Shown here one piece after another: positions 8,401 to 16,980 of a DNA stretch of 42,202 nucleotides. Location of the stretch: the NCBI RefSeq assembly GCF_913054395.1, contig NZ_CAJXIP010000019.1, positions 1 through 42,202 of the forward strand, written 5' to 3'. Below the pieces are notes generated by a model. The model was not told where the DNA came from. It did no database searches and worked only from the letters and a program-made list of their open reading frames with translations. Source of the DNA: an uncultured Roseovarius sp. (GTDB lineage Bacteria > Pseudomonadota > Alphaproteobacteria > Rhodobacterales > Rhodobacteraceae). Position 1 is the first letter of the stretch. Every line of letters starts with the position of its first letter. Position numbers and translations under genes: made by a program.

Positions 8401-9057
8401 ATGGAATCCAGAGTGCGCGTTGTAACGCAGGTCTTTACAGGGAACGGGCTTTTGGCCCGCGCAATGCGCTCTTCGGCGCTTACGGTGGCCGGGTTTGGTG
8501 GCTCTCAGGTGCTTCGGCTTGTCTCGAACCTGGTTCTGGCCCGGCTTTTGTTCCCCGAGGCGTTTGGCATCATGGCGATTGTCAGCGTGATCATTCAGGG
8601 CCTCATGCAGTTTTCCGACGTCGGCGTCAGCCCGGCAATCATGCAGAGCAAACGCGGCGACGATCCGGACTTTCTGAACACCGCCTGGACCATTCAGATG
8701 ATGCGCGGGCTTGGCCTGTGGCTTGCCGCCTGTGCCCTGGCCTGGCCGGTGGCACAAATATACGACTCGCCCCTGCTGATGCAGCTTTTGCCGGTGGCGG
8801 GGCTATCCCTGCTGATCACCGGATTCAACCCGACACGGCTTGACAGTGCCAAGCGCCATTTGCGCTTTGGCCGGGTGACGGTGATTGATTTCACCGAATT
8901 GGCCGATGGCAACAGCCTGAACCACTTCGTGCCGGTCACCTCGCCCGCGGCGATCCGTGTGTTGAACGGGATCATCTCGCAGGCGGGTCGTGGTGGTGCC
9001 GGATTCATCCGCGACATGGCCTTGGCCCTGCCGCCGGTGAAGGCGATACCGCGTTAG
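8401..9057 (+). pseudogene. Truncated oligosaccharide flippase (Wzx/PST family) with unrelated tail
   Basis: The first ~170 residues match the N-terminus of polysaccharide flippases: ALTVAGFGGSQVLRLVSNLVLARLLFPEAFGIMAIVSVI, FSDVGVSPAIMQSKRGDDPDFLNTAWTIQ, and RLDSAKRHLRFGRVTVIDF. These cover roughly the first four or five of about 12-14 membrane helices. After VIDF the frame continues with about 50 polar residues (ADGNSLNHFVPVTSP...) that have no membrane character and no flippase similarity, then stops at 218 aa; family members are about 450-500 aa. The other two frames after the junction are closed, so this is not a simple frameshift. A deletion that joined two genes is the best explanation. 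The start ATG at 8401 follows GCAGGGTAGGT. The stop overlaps the convergent pepF stop. Lipid-linked sugar export is very unlikely from this product. Confidence 0.72.
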
Positions 9058-10874
9058 TCTTCCATCGCTTCAAGCTGGTCGATAAAGCCAGAGATCATCG
9101 ACAGGCCCTTGTCCCAGAACGCCGGGTCACTGGCGTCAAGCCCAAACGGCGCCAGCAATTCCTTGTGGTGCTTTGATCCGCCCGCTTTGAGCATGTCGAA
9201 ATACTTTTCCTGGAACCCTTCGGGGTTTTCCTCGTAGACCGCATAAAGTGCGTTCACGAGGCCGTCGCCGAAGGCATAGGCATAGACGTAGAACGGCGAG
9301 TGCACGAAATGCGGGATATAGGCCCAGAAGGTCTCGTATCCGTCCATGAAATCAAACGCCGGTCCAAGGGATTCAGCCTGCACCGACATCCAGAGCGCGT
9401 TGATGTCGTCGGGCGTCAACTCACCCTCGCGCCGGGCGGCGTGAAGTTTGCATTCAAAGTCGTAGAACGCGATCTGTCGCACGACGGTGTTGATCATGTC
9501 TTCGACCTTGCCCGCCAGAAGCACCTTGCGTTCCTGATCGGTTTTGGCCCCGTCAAGCATCTTGCGGAAGGTCAGCATTTCACCGAAGACCGATGCGGTC
9601 TCGGCCAGCGTAAGCGGCGTGCTGGCCAGCAGTTCGCCCTGATCCGCGGCCAGAACCTGATGCACGCCATGCCCGAGCTCATGCGCAAGCGTCATCACAT
9701 CGCGCGGTTTGCCCAGGTAGTTGAGCATCACGTAGGGGTGCACATTGGTGACCGTGGGATGGGCAAATGCCCCCGGCGCCTTGCCGGGTTTCACCGCCGC
9801 ATCAATCCAGCCTTTGTCAAAAAACGGCTGCGCCAGATCGGCCATGCGCGGATCAAAGGCGCCATAGGCCTCCATCACCGTCGTTTCGGCGCTGTCCCAA
9901 TCGACGATTTTGGTGCTTTCCATCGGCAGGGGCGCGTTGCGATCCCAGACCTGCATCCGCTCAAGCCCGAGCCATTTGCGTTTAAGTTCGTAATACCGGT
10001 GGCTCAGCTTGGGATAGGCCTCGACCACCGCGTTGCGCAGCGCCTCGACCACCTCGGGTTCGACATCGTTCGACAGGTGTCGCCCGGTCTGGGCTGTGGG
10101 CATGCCGCGCCAGCGGTCGATGACCTCTTTTTCCTTGGCGGCGGTGTTATGGACGCGGGCAAAGGTGCGGATATTCTCGCCAAAGACACGGGCCAACTCG
10201 CGGCTCGCGGCCTCGCGGGTGGGGCGATCCTGTTCGGTCAACAGGTTCAGCGTGCCCTCAATGTTCAACTCGTCGCCATCGACGTTGAAGGTGAGGCCCG
10301 CGATGGTTTCGTCAAACAGACGTTCCCAGGCATCGCCCACAACGCCCAGATCATGCAGGAATTTTTCAAGCTCGTCGGACAGCTGATAAGGCTTCATCGC
10401 GCGAATCCGGTCAAGCACTGGCTTATAGCGGGCCAGATCGGCGTTTTCGGCGTACATCGCACCTAGCGCATCTTCGTTCAGCCGGTTCAGTTCAAGCGAG
10501 AAAAACACCAGCGGCGTGGTGTAATTGGTCACCTTTTCCTGACAGTCGGACATGAACTTGGCCCGCCCGCCATCGGTCGTAAGCTGGTAATACCGCAGCC
10601 CGGCAAAGGACATCACCCGCCCGGCGATATTGCTGATCTTTTCGTCGCGGTGCAGGCATTCCAAAAGGCCCGTCGCATCCAGATCGGCCAGTTTGCCTTC
10701 ATAGTCGCGGGCGAATTCGGCGCAGGCGGTTTCAAGCCAGTCGAGATCACGCTTGAGTTCGGGCGCGTCTTCGCTGCTGTAGAGGTCGCTCAGGTCCCAT
10801 TCCGGCAGCTTTCCCAGATCCTTGTTGCCAGACGTGGCATTTGCATCGCGGAGCGGGAACGGCAGATTGAACAT
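9054..10874 (-). CDS. pepF: Oligoendopeptidase F, M3 family metallopeptidase
   Basis: Cytosolic zinc oligopeptidase that trims short peptides. The length of 606 aa is normal for PepF. The M3B signature is intact: HELGH at residues 398-402 gives two zinc ligands and the catalytic Glu399, and LAETASVFGE (Glu425) supplies the third zinc ligand. Further family motifs are RYYELKRKWLGLERMQVWD, VTNVHPYVMLNYLG, and C-terminal WAYIPHFVHSPFYVYAYAFG. The ATG at 10874 has AGAGGTG as its ribosome site. It is transcribed away from the FAH-family gene, with 142 bp between them, and ends against the truncated flippase with a 4-bp overlap. It is probably monocistronic housekeeping. Confidence 0.96.
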   Translation of the reverse strand: MFNLPFPLRDANATSGNKDLGKLPEWDLSDLYSSEDAPELKRDLDWLETACAEFARDYEGKLADLDATGLLECLHRDEKISNIAGRVMSFAGLRYYQLTTDGGRAKFMSDCQEKVTNYTTPLVFFSLELNRLNEDALGAMYAENADLARYKPVLDRIRAMKPYQLSDELEKFLHDLGVVGDAWERLFDETIAGLTFNVDGDELNIEGTLNLLTEQDRPTREAASRELARVFGENIRTFARVHNTAAKEKEVIDRWRGMPTAQTGRHLSNDVEPEVVEALRNAVVEAYPKLSHRYYELKRKWLGLERMQVWDRNAPLPMESTKIVDWDSAETTVMEAYGAFDPRMADLAQPFFDKGWIDAAVKPGKAPGAFAHPTVTNVHPYVMLNYLGKPRDVMTLAHELGHGVHQVLAADQGELLASTPLTLAETASVFGEMLTFRKMLDGAKTDQERKVLLAGKVEDMINTVVRQIAFYDFECKLHAARREGELTPDDINALWMSVQAESLGPAFDFMDGYETFWAYIPHFVHSPFYVYAYAFGDGLVNALYAVYEENPEGFQEKYFDMLKAGGSKHHKELLAPFGLDASDPAFWDKGLSMISGFIDQLEAMED

Positions 10875-11016
10875 GAAGCACCTCTTGTTGATTGTTGCCC
10901 CAAGACATAGGCCGCGCCGCCGCGCGCCACAAGGGGCCGGTGTTGCCGGGTCAACGACTTGCCATTCGCGGGCGGCGGGCTAGGGTGGGCGCAAATGCAA
11001 TAGGGGAAACTGGACG

Positions 11017-11847
11017 ATGAAATTTGCAAGATACGGTGCGCCGGGACAGGAAAAGCCCGCACTCGTGGATAGCGCGGGGCAGCTTCGCGATCTCTCGGGC
11101 GTGCTGCCCGATCTGGCGGGGGCTGTGCTTGGGGACCTGCCCGCGGTGAAACCCGAAAGCCTGCCGCTGGTAGAGGGCAACCCGCGTCTCGGCCCGCCGG
11201 TGGGTAATATCGGCAAGCTGATCTGCATCGGTCTGAACTATATCGACCACGCCGCCGAGCTTGGCGTTGATCCGCCGAAGGACCCGGTGGTGTTTCTCAA
11301 GGCGACCTCGGCGATCAACGGGCCACATGACACCGTGGTTCTGCCGCGCGGATCGAAACGCGGCGATTGGGAAGTCGAGCTTGGCATCGTGATCGGCAAG
11401 CGCGCCAAATATGTCAGCGAGGCGAATGCGCTTGATCACGTGGCGGGCTATACCATTGTCAACGATGTCTCCGAGCGCGGATTTCAGCTTGAGCGATCGG
11501 GCCAGTGGACCAAGGGCAAAAGCTGTGACACCTTCGGGCCGATCGGGCCTTGGCTTGTGACCCCGGACGAGGTGGGCGATCCGCAAAACCTTGACCTCTC
11601 GGTCGATGTCAACGGCGAGCGGATGCAGACTGGCAACAGCCGGCTGATGATCTTTACCGTGGCGCAGATCGTGGCCTATCTCAGCGATCTGATGACGCTT
11701 GAACCGGGCGATGTCATCGCCACGGGCACGCCGCCGGGTGTCGGCATGGGGCATACGCCGCCGCGCTATCTGTCGGGGGGCGACGAAATGGTGCTCAGGA
11801 TTTCCGGCCTTGGCGAACAGCGCTCGCCGGTCGTGCAGGATCCGTAG
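11017..11847 (+). CDS. Fumarylacetoacetate hydrolase family protein
   Basis: Cytosolic Mg/Mn-dependent C-C bond hydrolase or lyase of the FAH superfamily, 276 aa. The conserved acid triad is visible as WEVELGIVIG (Glu119, Glu121) and NDVSERGFQ (Asp150). Other landmarks are ICIGLNYIDHAAELG, VFLKATSAINGPHD, KSCDTFGPIGPWLVTPDEV and IATGTPPGVGMG. Length and motifs fit the group annotated as ureidoglycolate lyase or 2,4-diketo-3-deoxy-L-fuconate hydrolase, but no pathway genes are adjacent and the substrate cannot be named. An AGGGGAA ribosome site precedes the ATG. The 3' end overlaps the convergent alpha/beta-hydrolase gene by 53 bp. Confidence 0.92.
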   Translation: MKFARYGAPGQEKPALVDSAGQLRDLSGVLPDLAGAVLGDLPAVKPESLPLVEGNPRLGPPVGNIGKLICIGLNYIDHAAELGVDPPKDPVVFLKATSAINGPHDTVVLPRGSKRGDWEVELGIVIGKRAKYVSEANALDHVAGYTIVNDVSERGFQLERSGQWTKGKSCDTFGPIGPWLVTPDEVGDPQNLDLSVDVNGERMQTGNSRLMIFTVAQIVAYLSDLMTLEPGDVIATGTPPGVGMGHTPPRYLSGGDEMVLRISGLGEQRSPVVQDP

Positions 11848-12790
11848 CATTGCCATCGCCCGAACTGCTGTAAAAATCACACAGCTGCGCGAACAGGCGG
11901 CCCCGCATTTCGGGGCTGTCCATCAGGGTCTCGTGGCGGCCGTTCTCGACAAGTTCCAGACGCCCGCCCGGCCATTGTGCCATGCGGTCATGCACCCGTG
12001 CCACATCAACGATCTCTTCATCCGTGCCAAGCAGCGTCAAGCAGGGAAGGTCGGGCGAGGGGCGGCGCGCCAATGTGCGGGTTTCGCTAAGCGCCTCGTG
12101 CAGCCAGCGCAGGCTTGGCCCGCCAATCCCCAACTCGGGGTGGGCGTTGGCCTGATCAATCATGTATTGATACATCTCGCGATCATTGGTCAGCTTGTTG
12201 GTCTCGAACGGCTCTGTCAGGACATAGCTTTCGGGGGCGGTGCCGGGGGCATAAAAGTGGCTTATGCCCAACTGTCGGCTGCTCCAGGACAGGGACCAGG
12301 CCACCGGGCGCAGCGCGTCTGACATGGCAATCCCCCACATCGGGGCGGAAAAGGCACAGCTTTGCACCTCCATGCCCTCCATCACCGCACGCAGCCCGAT
12401 ACAGCCGCCCATCGAATGCGCCAAAAGGTACCAGGGGCGCGGCAGGTCAAGCCTGCGCGCGGCCTCGGTCATCGCGGCGACATCCATCTGGTAATCCGTG
12501 AAATGGTGCACATGGCCCGACATCGCGTCGTCCTGAAGACGATCCGCAAGCCCCTGACCCCGCCAGTCGATCACCAGCGTGGCAAAGCCGCACCCGGCAA
12601 AATGCGCGGCGGCATCGCCGTATTTCTCAATGTATTCGGTGCGTCCGGGGAAAAGGAACACCGTGCCGTTCGGCGCCGCCCGAGTCCAGAGACCGACACG
12701 GATGCGCACCCCGTCGGCGGCTGTCATCCACCACGCGGCGCCGTCATCCGGGCCTTTTGCAATCTCGGAATGAAGCGGCGCCTCTTTCAT
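11795..12790 (-). CDS. Alpha/beta hydrolase, monoacylglycerol lipase / lysophospholipase type
   Basis: Serine hydrolase of the PldB/Hydrolase_4 group, 331 aa. The catalytic triad can be read as Ser126 in LLAHSMGGC, Asp257 in LLGTDEEIVD, and His286 in NGRHETLMD. The oxyanion region FLFPGRTEYIEKYG and VIDWRGQGLADR are typical. No signal peptide is seen, so it is cytosolic or membrane-peripheral. Its ATG overlaps the stop of the upstream SCP2 gene (TGATG), implying translational coupling and a shared lipid-related task. The last ~20 residues after CDFYSS are low-complexity and lie antisense to the FAH-family gene. This tail looks like a stop-codon-loss extension and not part of the fold. The lipid substrate is unknown. 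Confidence 0.9.
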   Translation of the reverse strand: MKEAPLHSEIAKGPDDGAAWWMTAADGVRIRVGLWTRAAPNGTVFLFPGRTEYIEKYGDAAAHFAGCGFATLVIDWRGQGLADRLQDDAMSGHVHHFTDYQMDVAAMTEAARRLDLPRPWYLLAHSMGGCIGLRAVMEGMEVQSCAFSAPMWGIAMSDALRPVAWSLSWSSRQLGISHFYAPGTAPESYVLTEPFETNKLTNDREMYQYMIDQANAHPELGIGGPSLRWLHEALSETRTLARRPSPDLPCLTLLGTDEEIVDVARVHDRMAQWPGGRLELVENGRHETLMDSPEMRGRLFAQLCDFYSSSGDGNATDPARPASAVRQGRKS

Positions 12791-13080
12791 CAGGACAGCA
12801 CGCCGCCAAGCTTCATCGCCATGCCCATGTCGCCGTCAACACTCAGCTTGCCGGTCATGAAGGCGGCGGTGGGGTCAAGGTCGCCCTCAAGGATCGACTG
12901 GAACGTGTCGGCATCGGCGGTGAGGGTTACATCGGCCTCGGAATCATCCGCCCGTGCGCCATTGGCGTCGATCAGGATGGCGCCTTCGCCCTCGATCACG
13001 AATTTTGCAACGCCGTCAAAGCCTCCGTCGCCCATTTTTGCGTTCAATGCGGCCACGGCTGCGGTAATCACTTCGCTCAT
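12790..13080 (-). CDS. SCP2 sterol-binding domain protein
   Basis: Small cytosolic lipid-binding protein of 96 aa consisting of a single SCP2 fold. Diagnostic features are GVAKFVIEGEGAILID, ADVTLTADADTFQSILEGDLDPTAAFMTGKLSVDGDMGMAMKLGGVL. In this family the hydrophobic tunnel binds fatty acyl chains or other lipids. A clear AAAGGA ribosome site precedes the ATG. Its stop overlaps the start of the alpha/beta hydrolase by one base, so the pair is an operon in which the SCP2 protein may present or sequester a lipid for the hydrolase; that link is inferred from position only. It is divergent from the TPR gene, with 71 bp between them. Confidence 0.93.
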   Translation of the reverse strand: MSEVITAAVAALNAKMGDGGFDGVAKFVIEGEGAILIDANGARADDSEADVTLTADADTFQSILEGDLDPTAAFMTGKLSVDGDMGMAMKLGGVLS

Positions 13081-13151
13081 TTGCGGTTCCTTTCACAATT
13101 GGGTTGTCGGGGGTTTGCATCCCGGCATTCTGCGCTAAACTCATCGCCGTT

Positions 13152-13715
13152 ATGGGCAGAGTATTTACCAACCTCAACCGTATCGTCGCGGCACTTCTGG
13201 CGATAGTCACGTTTTCCCTACCCGCCCTGGCGGATCAGGAGGCGCGCCTGGACAGGTTGTTTGCCGACCTGCAAAAGGCCGACGCCGTGGAGGCGCGGCG
13301 AATCGCCGGTGAAATCGAGCTTGAGTTCGAGAAATCCGGCTCGCCTGCGATGGACCTGTTGCTCCGGCGCGGGCGCGACGCGATCGAGGCGGGCGATACC
13401 GAAATGGCGATCGAACACCTGAGCGCGCTGATTGATCATGCACCGGGGTTTGCCGAGGCCTGGCACCTGCGCTCGGTCGCATTTTTCAAGGCCGACCGCT
13501 ATGGGCTTGCCCTGTCGGATATCGAACACGCGCTGGCGCTCGAGCCGCGCCATTACAACGTCCTCTACGGGCTTGGCATCCTGCTGGACGAAATGAACCA
13601 GCCCGATCTTGCGCAAGAGGCCTTTGCCCGTGTTCTGGCTATACATCCTCATCACGAGGACGTAACCAGCGCCATGGAAGACATCAAAAGCCAACTGGGC
13701 GGCGCAGACCTCTGA
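13152..13715 (+). CDS. Exported tetratricopeptide-repeat protein
   Basis: A 187-aa protein with a signal peptide (MGRVFTNLNRIVAALLAIVTF, cleavage after PALA) and at least three TPR units: DLLLRRGRDAIEAGDTEMAIEHLSALIDHAP, AEAWHLRSVAFFKADRYGLALSDIEHALALEP, and VLYGLGILLDEMNQPDLAQEAFARVLAIHP. It is predicted periplasmic and probably a protein-protein adaptor. The ATG at 13152 is preferred because it begins the signal sequence; a start at 13104 would add 16 residues that break it. It is followed after 23 bp by the SUV3-type helicase on the same strand, so co-transcription is possible, although the compartments differ. No specific partner can be named. Confidence 0.86.
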   Translation: MGRVFTNLNRIVAALLAIVTFSLPALADQEARLDRLFADLQKADAVEARRIAGEIELEFEKSGSPAMDLLLRRGRDAIEAGDTEMAIEHLSALIDHAPGFAEAWHLRSVAFFKADRYGLALSDIEHALALEPRHYNVLYGLGILLDEMNQPDLAQEAFARVLAIHPHHEDVTSAMEDIKSQLGGADL

Positions 13716-13738
13716 TCAGGTAACGGGAGAGACGGCAC

Positions 13739-16594
13739 ATGGCCGAGCAGTCAAGAATCCTTGCGGTTCTGGGCCCGACAAATACCGGCAAGACGCATTA
13801 TGCGATTGAACGGATGCTGGGCTATCCCACCGGGATCATCGGCCTGCCGCTGCGTCTTTTGGCGCGCGAGGTCTATGACAAGATCGTTGCGCTGCGCGGG
13901 CCCTCGGTTGTCGCGCTTGTTACCGGCGAAGAGCGGATCACGCCGCCGCGCGCCAAATACTGGGTCTGCACCGTCGAGGCGATGCCCGAGGGCATGGGCA
14001 CCGATTTCCTTGCGGTCGATGAAATTCAGCTCTGCGCCGATCCCGAGCGCGGCCATGTCTTTACCGACCGCCTGTTGCGGATGCGCGGCCTGCGCGAAAC
14101 CCAGTTTCTGGGCAGCCACACCATGCGCCCGACCATCGCCGCGCTTGTGCCGGGGGTCGAGTTCCTGACCCGCGAGCGGATGTCGCAGCTGTCATACGGT
14201 GGCCCCAAGAAGATAAGCAAAATGCCCGCCCGAAGCGCGATTGTCGGGTTTTCGGTTGAGAACGTCTATGCCATCGCCGAGTTGCTGCGCCGCCAGAAGG
14301 GCGGGGCGGCTGTGGTGATGGGCGCACTTTCCCCGCGCACCCGCAACGCACAGGTCGAGCTTTATCAAAACGGCGACGTCGATTATCTCGTGGCGACCGA
14401 CGCCATCGGCATGGGGTTGAACCTTGATATCAACCATGTCGCGTTTTCCTCGCTTAGCAAGTTCGACGGCCAGCGGATGCGCATGCTTGCCCCCAACGAG
14501 CTTGGCCAGATCGCCGGGCGTGCGGGGCGCGGCATGAGCCATGGCACATTCGGTGTCACCGGCGAGGCCCGCGATCTTGACGCCGAGGTGGCGCAGGCGA
14601 TCATGGATCACCGCTTTGCCCCGGTCCGCAAACTGGAATGGCGCAACTCGAACCTGACGTTCGGCACCACATCGGCGTTGATCAGCGCGCTTGAGATGCG
14701 CCCGGATCACGAGTTGCTGGCCCGTGCCCGCGAGGCGGATGATCTTGGTGCGCTCAAGACCCTCGCCGCCCAACCCGAAATCGCAGAGCGCGCCATCGGC
14801 GGCCCCGCCGTGCGGCTGTTGTGGGATGTCTGCCGGATCCCCGATTTCCGGGGCATCAGCCATGGCGAACATACCGGCCTTTTGAATACGATCTTCCGCG
14901 ATCTGCACACCCTTGGCCGGGTGCCCGACGACTGGCTTGCGCGGCAGGTCAAGCGCATTGACCGCACTGATGGCGACATTGACACATTATCGAAACGTCT
15001 CGCCTATATCCGCACCTGGACCTATGTTGCGCAGCGAAAAGGCTGGGTTGATGACGAAAGCCATTGGCGCGGGGCCACGCGCGCTGTAGAAGACCGCCTG
15101 TCGGATGCGCTGCACGAGCGTCTGACCCAAAGATTTGTGGACCGGCGCACATCCGTGCTTTTGCGCCGGCTCAAGCAGAAGGAAGCCATGGTGGCCGAAG
15201 TGAACGAGAATGGTGATGTAACGGTCGAGGGCGAATTCGTCGGTCGGCTTGAAGGGTTCCGCTTTATCCAGGATAAAGCGGCTGCCGGCAACGAGGCGCG
15301 GACGCTGCAACAGGCGAGCCTGTCTGCCCTTGCTCCGCATTTCCACCTCAAGGCGGACCGCTTTTATAACGCGCCCGATACCGAGATCGATTTCACCGAA
15401 CAGGGCGGTTTGCTCTGGGGGAAAGAAGCGGTTGGCAAACTGGTTGCCGGTGCCGATCCTCTCAAGCCGCAGGTGGTTGCCTTTGTCGACGAAGAAGCCG
15501 GTCCGGACGTTGTGCAAAAGGTGCAGCGGCGCCTGCAACACTTCATTGATCGCAAGATTGCGACCCTGTTCGAGCCGCTGTTGAACATCCAGCGCGACGA
15601 AAGCCTGAGCGGCCTTGCGCGCGGCTTTGGCTTTCGCCTTGTCGAGGGCTTTGGCATCCTGCCGCGCGGCGAGATTGCCAATGAGGTCAAGGCGCTTGAT
15701 CAGGACGCCCGCGGTGCGCTGCGCAAGCACGGTATTCGTTTCGGTCAGTTCACGGTCTTCATGCCGCTTTTGCTGAAACCCGCGCCGACGCGCCTGCGCC
15801 TTGTGCTCTGGTCGCTCAGCAACGGGCTTGACGAATTCCCCGAGGCACCGCCGCCGGGCCTTGTGACCGTGCCGTCGAACGACAGCGTCGCCAGGGGCTT
15901 TCACACGATGTCGGGCTATCGCGCCGCCGGGGAGCGGGCGATTCGCATCGACATGCTGGAACGGCTGGCTGATATGCTGCGCTCGGAAGATAGCCGTGGC
16001 GGATTCGAGGCCAAGGCGGACATGCTCTCGATCACCGGCATGACGCTGGAACAGTTTGCGGCCCTGATGCAGGGCCTCGGATATAAGGCCGAGCGTGGCG
16101 AACGTGAAAAGGTCAAGCCGGCCGACAAGGCCATTGCCGATGCGCCCGCCGATGCCGCCGCTGCGGCGGGGGATTCAACGCCTGAAACCGCCGCCGATAT
16201 CGTCGAAACGATCGCCGATGAAGGCGTCGCGCCGATTGTCGCCGATCCCGCCCCCGAGGCCGAAGTTCCTGCCGAGATTGCGGTGACCGCCGAGGCCGAG
16301 ACTGCCCCCGGCGAAACCCCCGAGGTGGCCGCGCCCGAGATCGAGGTGTTCTATACCTTCACCTGGGCTCCGCGCGCCAATCGTGCCCGAGCCGAGCGCC
16401 CCGCTGGTGGTGGACGTGACAAGGCCGCCAAATCCGGCAAGCCGCGTGGCGGCAAGCCCGGCAAAGGCAAGCCGCGTGGCGCCCCGCAAGAGAAGGGCGC
16501 CAAGACCTTTAGCGCCCGGCCCGAGAAAAAAGACCGCATCGACCCCGATAATCCCTTCGCTGCGGCCTTGATGGGCCTCAAGACCAAAGGCTGA
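13739..16594 (+). CDS. SUV3-type DEAD/DEAH RNA helicase with long low-complexity C-terminus
   Basis: ATP-dependent RNA helicase of the Suv3/MgpS type, 951 aa, cytosolic. Walker A is GPTNTGKT (12-19), motif II is DEIQ (94-97), and motif VI is QIAGRAGR (257-264). IGMGLNLDINHVAFSSLSKFDG is the typical Suv3 second-RecA-domain stretch. The middle contains helical and beta domains, including a KOW/S4-like NGDVTVEGEFVGRLEGFRF segment. From about residue 790 the chain turns Ala/Pro/Glu-rich (APAEA repeats), then has a FYTFTWAPRANRARAERP motif and a basic Lys/Gly/Arg tail ending KDRIDPDNPFAAALMGLKTK. The mitochondrial homologue works with RNA-degrading enzymes; the bacterial role is less clear. The S4-domain RNA-binding gene starts two bases after its stop, supporting an rRNA or RNA-turnover function. 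Confidence 0.9.
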   Translation: MAEQSRILAVLGPTNTGKTHYAIERMLGYPTGIIGLPLRLLAREVYDKIVALRGPSVVALVTGEERITPPRAKYWVCTVEAMPEGMGTDFLAVDEIQLCADPERGHVFTDRLLRMRGLRETQFLGSHTMRPTIAALVPGVEFLTRERMSQLSYGGPKKISKMPARSAIVGFSVENVYAIAELLRRQKGGAAVVMGALSPRTRNAQVELYQNGDVDYLVATDAIGMGLNLDINHVAFSSLSKFDGQRMRMLAPNELGQIAGRAGRGMSHGTFGVTGEARDLDAEVAQAIMDHRFAPVRKLEWRNSNLTFGTTSALISALEMRPDHELLARAREADDLGALKTLAAQPEIAERAIGGPAVRLLWDVCRIPDFRGISHGEHTGLLNTIFRDLHTLGRVPDDWLARQVKRIDRTDGDIDTLSKRLAYIRTWTYVAQRKGWVDDESHWRGATRAVEDRLSDALHERLTQRFVDRRTSVLLRRLKQKEAMVAEVNENGDVTVEGEFVGRLEGFRFIQDKAAAGNEARTLQQASLSALAPHFHLKADRFYNAPDTEIDFTEQGGLLWGKEAVGKLVAGADPLKPQVVAFVDEEAGPDVVQKVQRRLQHFIDRKIATLFEPLLNIQRDESLSGLARGFGFRLVEGFGILPRGEIANEVKALDQDARGALRKHGIRFGQFTVFMPLLLKPAPTRLRLVLWSLSNGLDEFPEAPPPGLVTVPSNDSVARGFHTMSGYRAAGERAIRIDMLERLADMLRSEDSRGGFEAKADMLSITGMTLEQFAALMQGLGYKAERGEREKVKPADKAIADAPADAAAAAGDSTPETAADIVETIADEGVAPIVADPAPEAEVPAEIAVTAEAETAPGETPEVAAPEIEVFYTFTWAPRANRARAERPAGGGRDKAAKSGKPRGGKPGKGKPRGAPQEKGAKTFSARPEKKDRIDPDNPFAAALMGLKTKG

Positions 16595-16596
16595 TC

Positions 16597-16977
16597 TTGG
16601 CGGCGGACGGGGCGAAAATCCGGCTCGACAAATGGCTCTGGCATGCGCGGTTTTTCAAAACCCGCACGCTGGCCGCCAAAGAGGTTTCGGCGGGCCATGT
16701 GCGGGTCAATGGCACCCGCGTGGCCAAGCCCGCGCACTCTGTTGCCCCCGAGGACGTTCTAACCTTCCCGCAGGCGCGGGCGGTGCGCGTGGTAAGGGTG
16801 TTGGCCATCGGCACCCGGCGCGGCCCCGCCCCCGAGGCGCAGGCCCTCTATGACGACCTTTCGCCGCCGGTTTCCGAGGAAACTGTTCCTGCTGCGCCCA
16901 AATATGAGGGAAAAGGACGTCCGACCAAGCGTGACCGGCGCAAACTCGATCTGAATGGGCCGGGAACGCTTGAATGA
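16597..16977 (+). CDS. hslR: S4-domain RNA-binding protein (Hsp15/HslR family)
   Basis: A 126-aa protein with an N-terminal S4 domain (KIRLDKWLWHARFFKTRTLAAKEVSAGHVRVNGTRVAKPAHSV, about residues 7-60) and a basic C-terminus with GRPTKRDRRKLD, as in Hsp15. In E. coli Hsp15 binds stalled 50S subunits carrying nascent peptidyl-tRNA and helps recycle them. It starts with TTG at 16597, two bases after the stop of the helicase, and depends on translation of that gene since its own ribosome site is weak. The physical coupling to an RNA helicase suggests joint ribosome or RNA rescue work. Gene-symbol transfer is by family; a direct functional test is lacking. Confidence 0.88.
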   Translation: MAADGAKIRLDKWLWHARFFKTRTLAAKEVSAGHVRVNGTRVAKPAHSVAPEDVLTFPQARAVRVVRVLAIGTRRGPAPEAQALYDDLSPPVSEETVPAAPKYEGKGRPTKRDRRKLDLNGPGTLE

Positions 16978-16980
16978 TCC

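Noticed and set aside
9300..10466. A 388-codon open frame antisense to pepF.
   Set aside because: Typical high-GC shadow: pepF is fully conserved on the other strand and the antisense product has no recognisable domain.
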